DNA from: Bdellovibrionales bacterium
Lineage (GTDB): Bacteria; Bdellovibrionota; Bdellovibrionia; Bdellovibrionales; UBA1609
Reading direction: 5' to 3'
Assembly (NCBI GenBank): GCA_019695175.1
Contig: JAIBAM010000006.1
Coordinates: 32,699 to 96,698, forward strand
Length of the DNA stretch: 64,000 nucleotides
Shown here: positions 44,326 through 53,315 of the stretch, in pieces
How the letters are laid out: each line of letters starts with the position of its first letter
Position numbering within the stretch: position 1 is the stretch's first letter
The notes under the pieces: generated by a model
The model's input: only the letters and a program-made list of their open reading frames with translations
What the model was told of the DNA's origin: nothing
Databases searched by the model: none
Program-made: the position numbers and the translations under genes

Positions 44326-46620
44326 TTATTTAAAAAATAATTCGAGGTAAGGAACTCGACTGTCCCATGGCTCATACGACACCACCTCTGGCACTGGGAC
44401 GTTTCCATTATTGGTGTCGGTCATTTTTTCAGTCAAATTACAAGGCAAACTCCAAGTCCTTTCCAAACTACCATCGTCAAGTTGAAAGCCTTCTGAAGTC
44501 AACCGAACTGCAACCAGATTTAAACTATCCCGATATAAACTAGATTTATATTTTTCTATCCTTAAGGATCCTTGGGGCATAAAACACTTGTCATTGGAAA
44601 AGGAAAATTTTCCTTCAGTTAAAACCATTTGCACCCGTTGAAATATCTTTTTGGGCTCTTGGCCCGATCTCCGATCGTTTTGCTGAACTTCCCGAGGTGA
44701 AACGTATTCCATTTTCAAAGAATCCATATGCAGGTCCACCACTTTTTTCTCTTGTTCCAATGCCAAAGTTCCTTCGATCAAAACGACATTTCTCAAATTA
44801 TTATCGTAGCTTATTTCCTCAGCTGAGACGAGCTTTTGTGAACCCAAAAGCTCTACTTTATAAGTAAACCTCCACAAATCTCTCTGTACAAGACCTTTAG
44901 AATCACCTGATGAAGGCCCTGTTGTTAGAATTGGATCTGTTGAGGGGGATAGTCGAATTAGTTTCAAACTTCTGATTTCCCTTAAGCTCAATTGACTCCC
45001 TTTATTTTCCCCCTCGTTTAACTCCAAATCTAAAAAAAAAGGGTCATTCCCTTCCAAACTAAGCGAGTTCAACTTATTTTCACGATTGAACGAAACTTGA
45101 ATTGAAGTGTTCATATTGATCTTTGTGGGAATTGTTGGTTCTGCATTTTTCAGAGGACAACCCTTTAAACTAATATCTATTTGTTTATTTTCTAAAGAAG
45201 GCTGTTTCAACAAATTCACATCCAGCTTGCAATCATCCGGCTTAGCTGAAGCTTTATTTTTAGGACCTAAATCAGAGTTTAAACTCAAATCAATCCATTG
45301 TTTCACTTCGCCCATTCGGAAAAAGACGTAATTGAGCATCTGGCTCGAACCTAACCTATTTTTAGTATTTAATTTTTTTTGTCTTTCTTCTGAATTTCTT
45401 CCCTGCATTTTTTCATCTTTAACCGAGCAAGAAATCAAACCAAAAGATATTACCACTAAGAAAATTAGTGGCACCGCTGAATTAAATAATTTTGGTTTGT
45501 ATTCAAAAATCAATAAAAAAGAACTCAGTATTAAACCCACAGGTCCAATCCACATAGCAATGGATAAGCTCATGGCATTGGCTATAAACCCAATAGCAAA
45601 ATGCATCAGAACGACAAATAAAGAACCTAAACCCAACATGTAAGATAAAGCTGTTGGCGCAAAAAAAGAAAATCGCTGTCGAATATATGCAATAGATAAT
45701 GGATAAAATGGACCCAACACCGCTCCCCCTACAACCATTCCCCAAGGAGAGTAAATTAACCCTGCGGAAATGGAAACAATTCCCAAAAAAAGAATGGATA
45801 ACAAGACTGTTACTGTATACTTTTCCCTTACCGGAATGAGCAATGCAAAAATTCTTCCCAAACAAAGTCCTGAAAAAAATCCCATGAGCCACAAAGACCC
45901 CTGCGCTGGTGGCAATTGCCGCGCCACCTCTAAATAGCGCACAAGCCTTGTTCCAATGGAAATTTCTGCTAGCAAATAAAGTGACACAACAACAGCCACT
46001 AAAATCATGTGGAACTTAAAGCCCTTTGGTAAAACAAGATTTTGTTGCGTGTGACCCTCATTTTTTGCAACCAAAATTTTCCCTTTATCACTAATAAGGC
46101 CTACAAAAAAAAGTATTAGTGGTAGTCCTGCAATGAGTCTAAAACTAAATCGCCAAGACCACCCTCGCTCTAACATCCAATGGGAAATAGCTGGAGCTAA
46201 AATCGCCGCCAAACTATACATCGTGTGAAGACCAGAAAGCCATCGACTGCGACTGTGGGCGGGAGATCGTTCCATTATAGTTACGTTTTGAGCTAAAGTC
46301 GCAAAGCCCATTCCACTGCCCAACACAACAGAGCCTAAGTAAAGCAAAACAACGGAAGAAGCCGCCGATATAATAAAAAAACCTAAGGCCATCATAAGAG
46401 AACTTAAATTTAAAAGCCCACGTGCCCCCATTCTGTGAAGCCACCCACTTCCTCTTCCACTGCACCAACTGATCATAATTGAAGTGAGTGCAAAAAAAGC
46501 CGCCCCCGAATTTTCACCTAGACTAAAATCATTTATTATTTGTGAGAAATAAGGTCCCCTGAACGTGTCCACAAGCCCAAAGCACAGCAAGCTTGCATAA
46601 GCCAAAAAGATTAACCCCAT
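44326..46620 (-). CDS. MFS transporter fused to a lipoprotein-like domain
   Basis: A 764-residue protein. Residues 1-395 have 12 membrane segments of the major facilitator superfamily, with the loop 2-3 motif GWLHRMGARGLL. At about 396-420 there is a 13th hydrophobic stretch that reads like a lipoprotein signal, ending FGLISCSVKDEK. A soluble, beta-rich domain of about 340 residues follows. The frame is continuous, with no stop between. This could be a genuine fusion that tethers an exoplasmic domain, or two genes joined by a lost stop and start. It ends 31 bases from the convergent EEP gene and starts next to mutM. The substrate is unknown. Confidence 0.75.
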   Translation of the reverse strand: MGLIFLAYASLLCFGLVDTFRGPYFSQIINDFSLGENSGAAFFALTSIMISWCSGRGSGWLHRMGARGLLNLSSLMMALGFFIISAASSVVLLYLGSVVLGSGMGFATLAQNVTIMERSPAHSRSRWLSGLHTMYSLAAILAPAISHWMLERGWSWRFSFRLIAGLPLILFFVGLISDKGKILVAKNEGHTQQNLVLPKGFKFHMILVAVVVSLYLLAEISIGTRLVRYLEVARQLPPAQGSLWLMGFFSGLCLGRIFALLIPVREKYTVTVLLSILFLGIVSISAGLIYSPWGMVVGGAVLGPFYPLSIAYIRQRFSFFAPTALSYMLGLGSLFVVLMHFAIGFIANAMSLSIAMWIGPVGLILSSFLLIFEYKPKLFNSAVPLIFLVVISFGLISCSVKDEKMQGRNSEERQKKLNTKNRLGSSQMLNYVFFRMGEVKQWIDLSLNSDLGPKNKASAKPDDCKLDVNLLKQPSLENKQIDISLKGCPLKNAEPTIPTKINMNTSIQVSFNRENKLNSLSLEGNDPFFLDLELNEGENKGSQLSLREIRSLKLIRLSPSTDPILTTGPSSGDSKGLVQRDLWRFTYKVELLGSQKLVSAEEISYDNNLRNVVLIEGTLALEQEKKVVDLHMDSLKMEYVSPREVQQNDRRSGQEPKKIFQRVQMVLTEGKFSFSNDKCFMPQGSLRIEKYKSSLYRDSLNLVAVRLTSEGFQLDDGSLERTWSLPCNLTEKMTDTNNGNVPVPEVVSYEPWDSRVPYLELFFK

Positions 46621-46621
46621 A

Positions 46622-47446
46622 TTATTTCTGACATCCCGGACACCAATAACTACTTCGCCCCGTAATAATGGTGTTTTCGACCTTTCGTGCTTTGCACTTC
46701 ATACAACTCTCCCCTTTACGGTTATAAACTTGAAACTCTCTTTGGAATTGCCCTTGCTGACCCGAAGCCTGATAGTAATCCCGTAAAGAAGATCCTCCTT
46801 TTTGAAGGGCTTGCTCTAGAACGAGCTTCACTTCATGACAAATTTTCTCGCATTCATTTTTCGTGAGTGTATTTGTTGTTCGGATTGGAGAAACACCGGC
46901 GCGAAAAAGAACTTCCGAAGCATAGATATTCCCGACCCCAACCACCACACTCTGATCCATCAACCAAGTCTTCACCTTATTTTTTTTTAATCGTGAAACT
47001 TCATATAAATAAACTTTATTAAATTCACTGTTCTGCAACGGTTCAGGCCCCAAACGCTGAGAAGCAACCCACGTTTTCTCTTGGTTTCTCGAAAGAACCT
47101 GTATCAACCCAAACCTTCGTGGGTCATTAAAAACCAAACCCTTGCCATTTTTAAATTTTATAATAAAGTGATCATGTTTTTGTACATTTTCAGGGTCAAA
47201 ATCACGCCATGTTCCAGTCATTCCCAAATGATTGACCAGAATATAATCCTCTAACTCAAAAAGTAAATACTTAGCTCGACGACGAATCTGAAGAATTTTT
47301 TTTCCAATCAAGCATTGGACTTCTTCTGGACGGACCTTAACGCGAAAATCCCCGCAGTTAAGTTGTACTGCTTTGATTATAGAAGGCGCATCGATCCTCT
47401 GACGAAGACCGCGACAAATAGTTTCCACTTCAGGAAGTTCTGGCAT
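46622..47446 (-). CDS. mutM: Formamidopyrimidine-DNA glycosylase
   Basis: It removes oxidised purines such as 8-oxoguanine and nicks the DNA strand. The N-terminus is MPELPEVETICRGL, so the catalytic proline is at position 2 after loss of methionine and glutamate at 3. A helix-two-turn-helix and a C-terminal zinc finger (CMKCKARK and CPGC) are present. At 274 residues it is the normal length. The next gene starts two bases away on the same strand. Confidence 0.96.
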   Translation of the reverse strand: MPELPEVETICRGLRQRIDAPSIIKAVQLNCGDFRVKVRPEEVQCLIGKKILQIRRRAKYLLFELEDYILVNHLGMTGTWRDFDPENVQKHDHFIIKFKNGKGLVFNDPRRFGLIQVLSRNQEKTWVASQRLGPEPLQNSEFNKVYLYEVSRLKKNKVKTWLMDQSVVVGVGNIYASEVLFRAGVSPIRTTNTLTKNECEKICHEVKLVLEQALQKGGSSLRDYYQASGQQGQFQREFQVYNRKGESCMKCKARKVENTIITGRSSYWCPGCQK

Positions 47447-47742
47447 ATGGCTCTTAACTACTTGAAACTATTCATTGTTGCAAGAGCATAAAAACATAAA
47501 AAATAGTTCATCAATGCTTCAGGGAGTATGGGACGGACAAGTACTTAATCCCAATATGACACTTGTTCATTTACTTTTCATTAAAAGAAATCCAAACAAA
47601 ACTTTAAGTAAAATTTTTCAAATGGACATTTTGATGCTATAGCCCAGCTTCTCTTGATTCAAAGCTGCTAATATGAATAAGGCCTATTACCATTCCCTTT
47701 TGACTGGAGAATAAAAATAAAATTTATTGGGAAAATGAAATT

Positions 47743-48354
47743 ATGAAAAATAGAACTCTTAAAAGCCGAATCTATAAAATCACTCTCTTCTTAATTTTTA
47801 CCATTACCCCTTGGCCCTTTACGCTTCTACTAACAAATAGTTTTGCCTCTGTGGTTTTAAGTCAGGTCAGTGGCAAACACGTTCTTAATCATAAAACCGT
47901 TACCGTGTCCTCTAAGAACAAAAAAGGACTGGTTGTTCTGTTTATCTCAGCCGTTTGCCCTTGCTCGGCCAGCCACCTGAATGAATTGAAATCCTTGCCC
48001 AAAGAGTATCCAGATTTTAATTTTGTGGGAATCCACTCTAATCAAAACGAAAACGAATTAGTAACTCAAAATTATTTTTCCAAAGCAGAACTGCCCTATC
48101 CTATTTTACAAGACCCCAAGGCGACCATTGCTGATCAATATAGGGCCAAAAAAACCCCCCATGCCTTCATAATATCTCCTAAAGGACAAATCCTTTATCA
48201 AGGGGGGATCTCCGATTGTGAAACTTTTCAAAAGGCGAAACGGAAATACTTAAGAGCAGCCCTTGAGGATTTACATCAAGGCCGACCTGTAGCTCAACCA
48301 GAAACTCGAACACTTGGCTGTATTATTGACAGAGGAGAATCCCATGTATTCTAA
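47743..48354 (+). CDS. Exported redoxin-type thiol protein
   Basis: A 203-residue exported protein (signal at about 12-36) with a thioredoxin/AhpC-TSA fold. The active-site segment is ISAVCPCSASHL at about residue 70, a CxC arrangement instead of CxxC, and the cis-proline loop is KKTPHAFII. The C-terminal TRTLGCII is frequent in redoxins near copper or cytochrome oxidase genes. It overlaps the next gene by 11 bases, and a third follows. Probably a periplasmic thiol reductant or peroxidase; metal handling is suggested by context only. Confidence 0.75.
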   Translation: MKNRTLKSRIYKITLFLIFTITPWPFTLLLTNSFASVVLSQVSGKHVLNHKTVTVSSKNKKGLVVLFISAVCPCSASHLNELKSLPKEYPDFNFVGIHSNQNENELVTQNYFSKAELPYPILQDPKATIADQYRAKKTPHAFIISPKGQILYQGGISDCETFQKAKRKYLRAALEDLHQGRPVAQPETRTLGCIIDRGESHVF

Positions 48355-48829
48355 GTACTTAAAACTAAGTTTTTGTGCTTTTTTTCTTTTCATAGGATGC
48401 GCCGACACAAAGCACGTTGTAGAGGACAGTACCAAAACGGGAGGTCGCCTAAGAGAATCTTCAGCTGAGTGTCCGATAAGACCAGAACAAAAAACTGGAT
48501 CCTCTTCCTCAATTTGCCTGTGGTACCAATGGATTTCACTACCTACTAATAGTGCGTCAGGTGAATTTGTATTTTCGTTATATTTATTTGACTATTCAAA
48601 TTTATCAAACGTCCCACTCTCATTGACGGCACAGCCAACCGTATCCTTGTTTATGCCTGATATGGGGCACTACTCTGGATTAACTCCAATTGTCACTCCA
48701 ACCGATATCGAAGGCCAATACCTTGTCAAACAATTGCTCCCCTCAATGCCTGGGTTTTGGCACATTATTATTTTATTTCAGGATGGGTCTAACCAAAAAC
48801 AAAGGATCGTTATTCCTTTCTACCTCTAA
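48344..48829 (+). CDS. Lipoprotein with FixH/YtkA-like domain
   Basis: A 161-residue lipoprotein (signal ending FFLFIGCADT) with a small beta-sandwich. The segment VSLFMPDMGHYSGLTPIV, then GFWHIIILFQDG, matches the pattern of YtkA/FixH-like domains, in which a methionine and histidine often lie in MPxMxH. That suggests copper binding (M, M, H of MPDMGH). GAGGAG precedes the ATG. It overlaps the redoxin gene by 11 bases and precedes an outer-membrane protein by 15. Confidence 0.7.
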   Translation: MYSKYLKLSFCAFFLFIGCADTKHVVEDSTKTGGRLRESSAECPIRPEQKTGSSSSICLWYQWISLPTNSASGEFVFSLYLFDYSNLSNVPLSLTAQPTVSLFMPDMGHYSGLTPIVTPTDIEGQYLVKQLLPSMPGFWHIIILFQDGSNQKQRIVIPFYL

Positions 48830-48844
48830 CAATAACCAACATCC

Positions 48845-49855
48845 ATGGCATTTAAAGTGAAAGTTCTTGCAAACCCAAAAGAATCTCAAAATGCGAACAT
48901 CACCACCATCTGTGATTTAAATTTTATTCAGAAATTTAGCGTCAGCGATTTTGGACGCTTAAAACCTTACCCTCTATTATTTTTTATTTTACTCTTAAGC
49001 CAGCCTCATCTCTCTTACGGAGCTGCTTGCTGTGGAGGTGGATTTTCTGCCCCTTCTTTAATTACTGGGGATGATCAAGCTCAAATCACCAACACCTATT
49101 CATTTAATAAAACAAAAGTTGATTATGTAAGCAAAGAGGGCACCTACAATTCCTGGAACAAGCATCAAACCAATCAAGTGTTGCGATTGGAAGGGGCCCT
49201 CGCTTTTGGTGAAAGAATGCAGGCGGGTTTTTCACTTCCTTATCAAGAGCGTTCCCTTGAAGGACAGAGAGCTTCTGGTTTAGGCGATACTTCCCTTCTC
49301 ATCGGCTATGAGTACCTAACTGACTGGAGTTATCAGCCCATCCTACCTAAAGGTACAGGATATGTGCAACTGACCCTCCCTACAGGTCGTTCACGAGCAG
49401 ATGCAGACTCTCAACTGGAGAGTCGTGGGAATGGGTATTGGGCCCTTGGCGTCGGAACTTTTCTAAACAAATCCTTTGGGAAAGTGGACTGTTTTACTTC
49501 GTTTGAAATCCATCATTCTTTTGCAAAAAACTACCAATCCCATCAAATGAAAGGAACTGAAACCCCCGGATGGGGAGGTCACATGGGTTTGGGTGCAGGA
49601 TACAATACACAGCTTTGGCGCTGGGGAACCAGCATCACTTGGTTTTATGAGGATCCCATAGCCCTCACCGGAGATCTTAATTATTCAGGAGCCGTGGAAC
49701 GCTATGGAACAACCACTCTTTCCACAAGCTACTTAATTTCTCGGGAGTGGACGGTCACATTTATATACAGTGACCAAACTCTCTTTGGAAATCCGGTCAA
49801 CACCAGCCTTGCCCAGGGAATTAGTTTTCAAGTACAAAAAAGATGGACCCGATAA
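48845..49855 (+). CDS. Outer-membrane beta-barrel protein with CCGGG motif
   Basis: A 336-residue protein. Residues 1-40 precede the hydrophobic stretch (about 42-58), an unusually long cytoplasmic lead, so the true start may be later than the ATG shown. After cleavage near LSYGAACCGGG, the mature part is a barrel with LPTGRSRADADS and repeated glycine/aromatic strands. The last residue of the barrel is arginine after WTR, not the usual aromatic. It is the third gene of the redoxin-YtkA-like group, all exported, so a common envelope function is likely. Confidence 0.72.
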   Translation: MAFKVKVLANPKESQNANITTICDLNFIQKFSVSDFGRLKPYPLLFFILLLSQPHLSYGAACCGGGFSAPSLITGDDQAQITNTYSFNKTKVDYVSKEGTYNSWNKHQTNQVLRLEGALAFGERMQAGFSLPYQERSLEGQRASGLGDTSLLIGYEYLTDWSYQPILPKGTGYVQLTLPTGRSRADADSQLESRGNGYWALGVGTFLNKSFGKVDCFTSFEIHHSFAKNYQSHQMKGTETPGWGGHMGLGAGYNTQLWRWGTSITWFYEDPIALTGDLNYSGAVERYGTTTLSTSYLISREWTVTFIYSDQTLFGNPVNTSLAQGISFQVQKRWTR

Positions 49856-50137
49856 GTTCAAAGATACAATTGCTTTAGTTTAGTCATAGCCTTCTTCCTT
49901 AACCTCCTCTCCACTGAAAAGTTTAACAACTCTTCACACCGCAAGCTGCTGAATGTACAGCCTTTAAGTTGACAAGATGGGTGGGGTCGTTTAGTAAATC
50001 GTGACTTGATTTTTTTTGGCGTATTCAATTTTGAGTATATTCAAAAATCAATTATATCTCTGCTGTTTTTAATGGAGCCCAATGATGGTGCTCCATTTTG
50101 CATTGGGGATGTTGCGTTAAAGCAAAAACATTTTTAC
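49856..50137. other. Intergenic stretch before tRNA-Met with a weak hairpin
   Basis: No gene seen. AATGGAGC (50071-50078) and GCTCCATT (50090-50097) form an eight-base-pair hairpin followed by TTTT, a possible weak terminator. The tRNA promoter should lie in 50098-50137, but no clear -10 was found. Confidence 0.4.
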
Positions 50138-50214
50138 GGCGGGGTAGCTCAGTTGGTTAGAGCAGCGGAATCATAATCCGCGTGTCGGGGGTTCAATTCC
50201 CTCTCCCGCTACCA
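50138..50214 (+). tRNA. tRNA-Met (anticodon CAU, elongator type)
   Basis: A complete 77-base cloverleaf ending in an encoded CCA. The acceptor GGCGGGG pairs with TCCCGCT with G-U pairs at both ends. D-arm GCTC...GAGC, anticodon stem GCGGA/TCCGC with loop ATCATAA (anticodon CAT) and T-arm GGGGG/CCCTC with TTCAATT are visible. It lacks the three G-C pairs of initiator tRNA. Lysidine-modified tRNA-Ile2 also has CAT, so that remains an alternative. Immediately downstream lies a transposase remnant on the other strand. Confidence 0.9.
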
Positions 50215-50700
50215 ACCCTCTTATATCCAAGATCTTTGTAAGTGGCACCACCCATGACTTTGTAAATAGCTCTGGCTAAGCGGTTGACAATACCAACTTT
50301 GGCTTTATTGGCTGAACCGAGTCTTGACTGGAGCTTTCGGTATTTGGCTCGGTAAAAAGATCCCTTTTTTTGTTTGGCGCCGTTGGCCGACTGTATCAAA
50401 ACCTTCCTTAGATGTGGGTTGCCCTGACGGCATCTTGATCTTTTTTTTACCGGCAGACTCGTTGTTACCACTCGCCACACCTGCCCATGCTGCAAACTTG
50501 CGCTCATCTGCAAACGCACTCATATCAGTTGAAGCCTCAGCAATAATAGCCATAGCAAGGATCTTGTCGATGCCTGGAATTTTGTCGAGCTCCTCTACAA
50601 GAGGAGCGTAAGGAAGTATTCGCTCCGTCAGCTCATTATCGGGTACAAAGAAGGGCTTGATCAACCCGAACCTATGAAGCTGTGCAATCCAGATGGTGCA
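50215..50700 (-). pseudogene. IS110-family transposase remnant A
   Basis: Two overlapping frames on the minus strand together spell the C-terminal half of an IS110 transposase. LDKIPGIDKILAMAIIAEAS, then FADERKFAAWAGVASGNNES, shift near 50450 to RCRQGNPHLRKVLIQSANGA and KAKVGIVNRLARAIYKVM. The DEDD catalytic N-terminal half is absent. The reading frame runs into the antisense of the tRNA, so the element ended at the tRNA 3' end. One frameshift at least. Confidence 0.8.
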
Positions 50701-50947
50701 AATCAGAAAAAAACTAAATGATGCTGGAGTAAAAATAAGTGTGGATAGAATCAGATATCAACTCGGTCGCGTGCAAAGAAGTGTGATGTAGGATCCTGAA
50801 TCTAAAAAAAGATTTGTAATCCCCTCCAAATTAAATCCCTTACAACAATCCATCTTTTCTGCTTTAGGAGTAAAACACCAAGAAAAACCTTATTTTCTCG
50901 AAACGTAGGGAACTAAATTGTCCCTAAGTTATTGAAATGACTTGCAT

Positions 50948-51055
50948 TCATTTCCAAATCGACGAAGTCAGGCGGTTAGCAATCGCCACCTTGGCTTTGT
51001 TTTTAGAGCCTAATTTGAACACCAGTTCGTTGTATTTGGCCCGATAGAGATATTT
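50948..51055 (-). pseudogene. IS110-family transposase remnant B (C-terminal piece)
   Basis: The minus strand reads YRAKYNELVFKLGSKNKAK then VAIANRLTSSIWK and a stop at 50948. It is parallel to the end of remnant A but clearly diverged. At its upstream edge it abuts the outer end of the IS256 remnant, which suggests IS256 inserted into this IS110 copy. Between the two IS110 pieces (50701-50947) I see no gene. Confidence 0.65.
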
Positions 51056-51496
51056 CAAAATGTTGTGGATGAGAGACCATAAAACAGCAGTCTCGTGATG
51101 GTTTTCACCGGTTATCATGATCCCATCTTTTTATTCAAGACCTTTCAAATACAAAATGGGTAACAGGGATTCCACCTTCGGGGATTTGCGGAGATACGGA
51201 TGCAAGATCGTTGATAGAAAACTTTCACCGTCTCTACGGCCATCGACACGAGGGCCTGGATTTCCACGCTGCCGCTTCCCATTGTCACGGTGCGAGTGCG
51301 GCCAACACCACTACGCACAACAAGGCGCCGACCGACCATTCTCATCAACTTCATTCACATTTTGTTGGATATACTCTTCGACCTCAAGGTTTAAGGCCTG
51401 CACCAAAAGACGGCGGGCTCCTTCTCTGGCAATTTCATCAAGGCTTAATTCAAAATCCTGGCTTACTTGAGACTTGGTTGGTACAACTTTTAACAT
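51040..51496 (-). pseudogene. IS256-family transposase, internally deleted
   Basis: From 51496 downward: SLDEIAREGARRLLVQALN then EVEEYIQQNVNEVDENGR, a frameshift, RRLVVRSGVGRTRTVTMGSG, another shift, SFLSTILHPYLRKSPKVESL and ILYLKGL. There the N-terminal part is joined directly to the family's C-terminal KDGIMITGENHHETA. The joint falls at a shared AAAGGTCTTGAATA-like segment, so about 250 residues were probably deleted by recombination at short homology. The full DDE core is missing. Confidence 0.75.
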
Positions 51497-51576
51497 AGTG
51501 GCTTTCCTCTTTTCTCGATCGTATTGACCGGCTTGGTTTTGTCACCAACGAAGTTATGCCGTATGTTTCTCTTTTC

Positions 51577-51628
51577 AAGTTGTCTCCTTCTAGCCCCTGA
51601 TATCTCAGGGGCTAGAAGGAGACAACTT
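51577..51628. repeat. Perfect palindrome (24-bp stem, 4-base loop)
   Basis: Arms 51577-51600 (AAGTTGTCTCCTTCTAGCCC, then CTGA) and 51605-51628 are perfectly complementary around TATC. It lies between two IS256 pieces in opposite orientation. A single diverged arm (TCAGAGGCTAGAAGGCGAG) recurs at about 53299-53317. It may be a head-to-head junction of element ends; the flanks give no T-run for a terminator. Confidence 0.6.
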
Positions 51629-51629
51629 T

Positions 51630-52043
51630 CCAAACTTTCTCATTCAGAAAAATATCCAAAGGCAGTTGAATGCCTCGTCAAAAACTGGTCGGAGCTAACA
51701 TCATTTTCTCATTACCCGGCCATGCACTGACAACACCTCAGGACGACGAACGCAATTGAATCTTCGTTTGCCCCACAGTGAATTGTCATAGTGAGTTGCC
51801 ACAGTGAAGTTGCGGACCAAGGTGACCAAAGGGTGCTGAGTCAAAAGAGACTGCAGCCGTCATGGCTTTTAAGCTTCTCACTGAATATCAAAAGAAGTGG
51901 CGCAAGCTGCGAGGGCATGAAGAAATAAAAAATCTTTTGAAAGGTCTTGAATACAAAGATGGGATCATGATAACCAGTGAAAATCATCACGAGACTGCTG
52001 TTTATGGTCTCTCATCTACAACATTTTGAAATATCTCACTTTT
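51630..52043 (+). pseudogene. IS256-family transposase, C-terminal remnant
   Basis: The plus strand reads SEKYPKAVECLVKNWSEL, HYPAMH with TGA in place of tryptophan, QHLRTTNAIESSFA, and, after a small duplicated insertion around CCCCACAGTGAA, LLTEYQKKWRKLRGHEEI and LEYKDGIMITSENHHETA. It ends at a segment (ACAACATTTTGAAATATCTC) that also bounds the minus-strand IS256 copy in inverted orientation. It is not functional. Confidence 0.75.
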
Positions 52044-52187
52044 TGTAGGCACAGATCTTGCATTACTTCCTAGCATTGAACAAACGGGAGTAAGGATTGT
52101 TTAAAGCGATTTATGGACTGGGCTTTGGGTAGTTATTACTTGATCGTCTAAAACTTAAACTCTGAACTTTTAACGAAAGGAAAGTTT

Positions 52188-52763
52188 ATGAAAACAAAAA
52201 TCACGGTATTACTGGCGACGGTTCTCGTTGCTTCAACATCGTTCGCGCAAAATACATTGACGGCAAAAATGCCGACAAACGATGGCATTTCGAGCAAAGG
52301 ATTTCGCATTGGTGTTGTAAAACCAATGTTGGAAGCAGACTATAAACTCTCATATCAAGGACAGCATTTAGAAATTGAAGAGAATCTTGAAGCACTTGGA
52401 TTTTCTTTGGGCTATGCGAGCCTTCCCGTTCAAGAGCTAGGATGGACAACAAATGCGACTTACATGGATATTAAAAGCGAGGGTGGATCTGTTGGTTTGG
52501 CAAGAATCGACGGAAACCTCGCCTATGCATTTACATCCATCATCAATGTAAAAGGTGGCTTAAATGTGAGTAAGTTTACTAGCCGTGAAATCAGTAAATA
52601 CGATGCGGGTATTGGCTTTCAAGGTGGTGTAGGTGTCCAGATTACAAAAAACTTCGGACTCGATCTTGGCTATACGCAGATGAACCAGTCGGATTCTGTT
52701 AATGGAGTAAAAGTAAACTTAAAAGAATCTGGTGTTGAAATTGGCTTAAACGGAACTTTCTAA
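52188..52763 (+). CDS. Small outer-membrane beta-barrel protein
   Basis: A 191-residue protein with a classic signal peptide (VLVASTSFAQN) and an eight-strand-like barrel resembling the OmpA/OmpX-type porin families (repeats such as LARIDGNLAYAFTSI and FGLDLGYTQMNQ). It ends with phenylalanine (IGLNGTF), the usual BAM recognition residue. GAAAGG precedes the ATG. It lies among insertion sequence remnants next to tRNA-Met, which suggests acquisition with the island, but the gene itself looks intact. Confidence 0.8.
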   Translation: MKTKITVLLATVLVASTSFAQNTLTAKMPTNDGISSKGFRIGVVKPMLEADYKLSYQGQHLEIEENLEALGFSLGYASLPVQELGWTTNATYMDIKSEGGSVGLARIDGNLAYAFTSIINVKGGLNVSKFTSREISKYDAGIGFQGGVGVQITKNFGLDLGYTQMNQSDSVNGVKVNLKESGVEIGLNGTF

Positions 52764-52943
52764 TTTTTAATGAATAGTTAAAGCGATGGCCCGTGTTTGT
52801 TTAAACATCACGGGCTTAACTTTTTTAAAATCGTCTCAATTCAATCCACTGGTACCGCCTTTACTTTACCCTTATTTTTATTTTGTGCTTTATGTGGATT
52901 TAATTCTTTTTGCACGAGACCGTACGCACGAAAAGAGGTCTCC

Positions 52944-53180
52944 ATGATTTTAAACTTAATTTTCTTTGGATTTTTTGGATAATTTTTTCTAGGAAATTTA
53001 TTTTTTATGGCGACCGCGGGCTTCACGATTGCGGGCGGCGTGCTTGTGTTTTTACAATCCATTTTAACGACTATCGTTGATCATGTTTTATATCCGCTCT
53101 CTCTACTTTTTCGCCGAAAGCTGAAAACAATGACGCCGACAGAACAAGCGAACTTGACTGACCCCATCGGAGCTTTATAA
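52944..53180 (+). CDS. Small membrane protein, in-frame stop near the start
   Basis: An ATG at 52944 with AGAGG five bases upstream opens MILNLIFFGFFG, then TAA at 52980, then the same frame continues FFLGNLFFMATAGFTIAGGV, VFLQSILTTIV, and ends TDPIGAL at 53180. Translation may instead begin at ATG 53007, giving 57 residues with one or two membrane segments and a basic tail. So either a shortened gene or a nonsense-mutated one. No family recognised. Confidence 0.4.
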
Positions 53181-53315
53181 CTTGTTCCTTTAATTCAATT
53201 GAATGCTTCATAAAATGACTCCTACAATAATTTAGGTATCTAACACATCTATAATCTAATACATCTAGTCGACGTAAAAAAATTGTCTGTGATATATCAG
53301 AGGCTAGAAGGCGAG

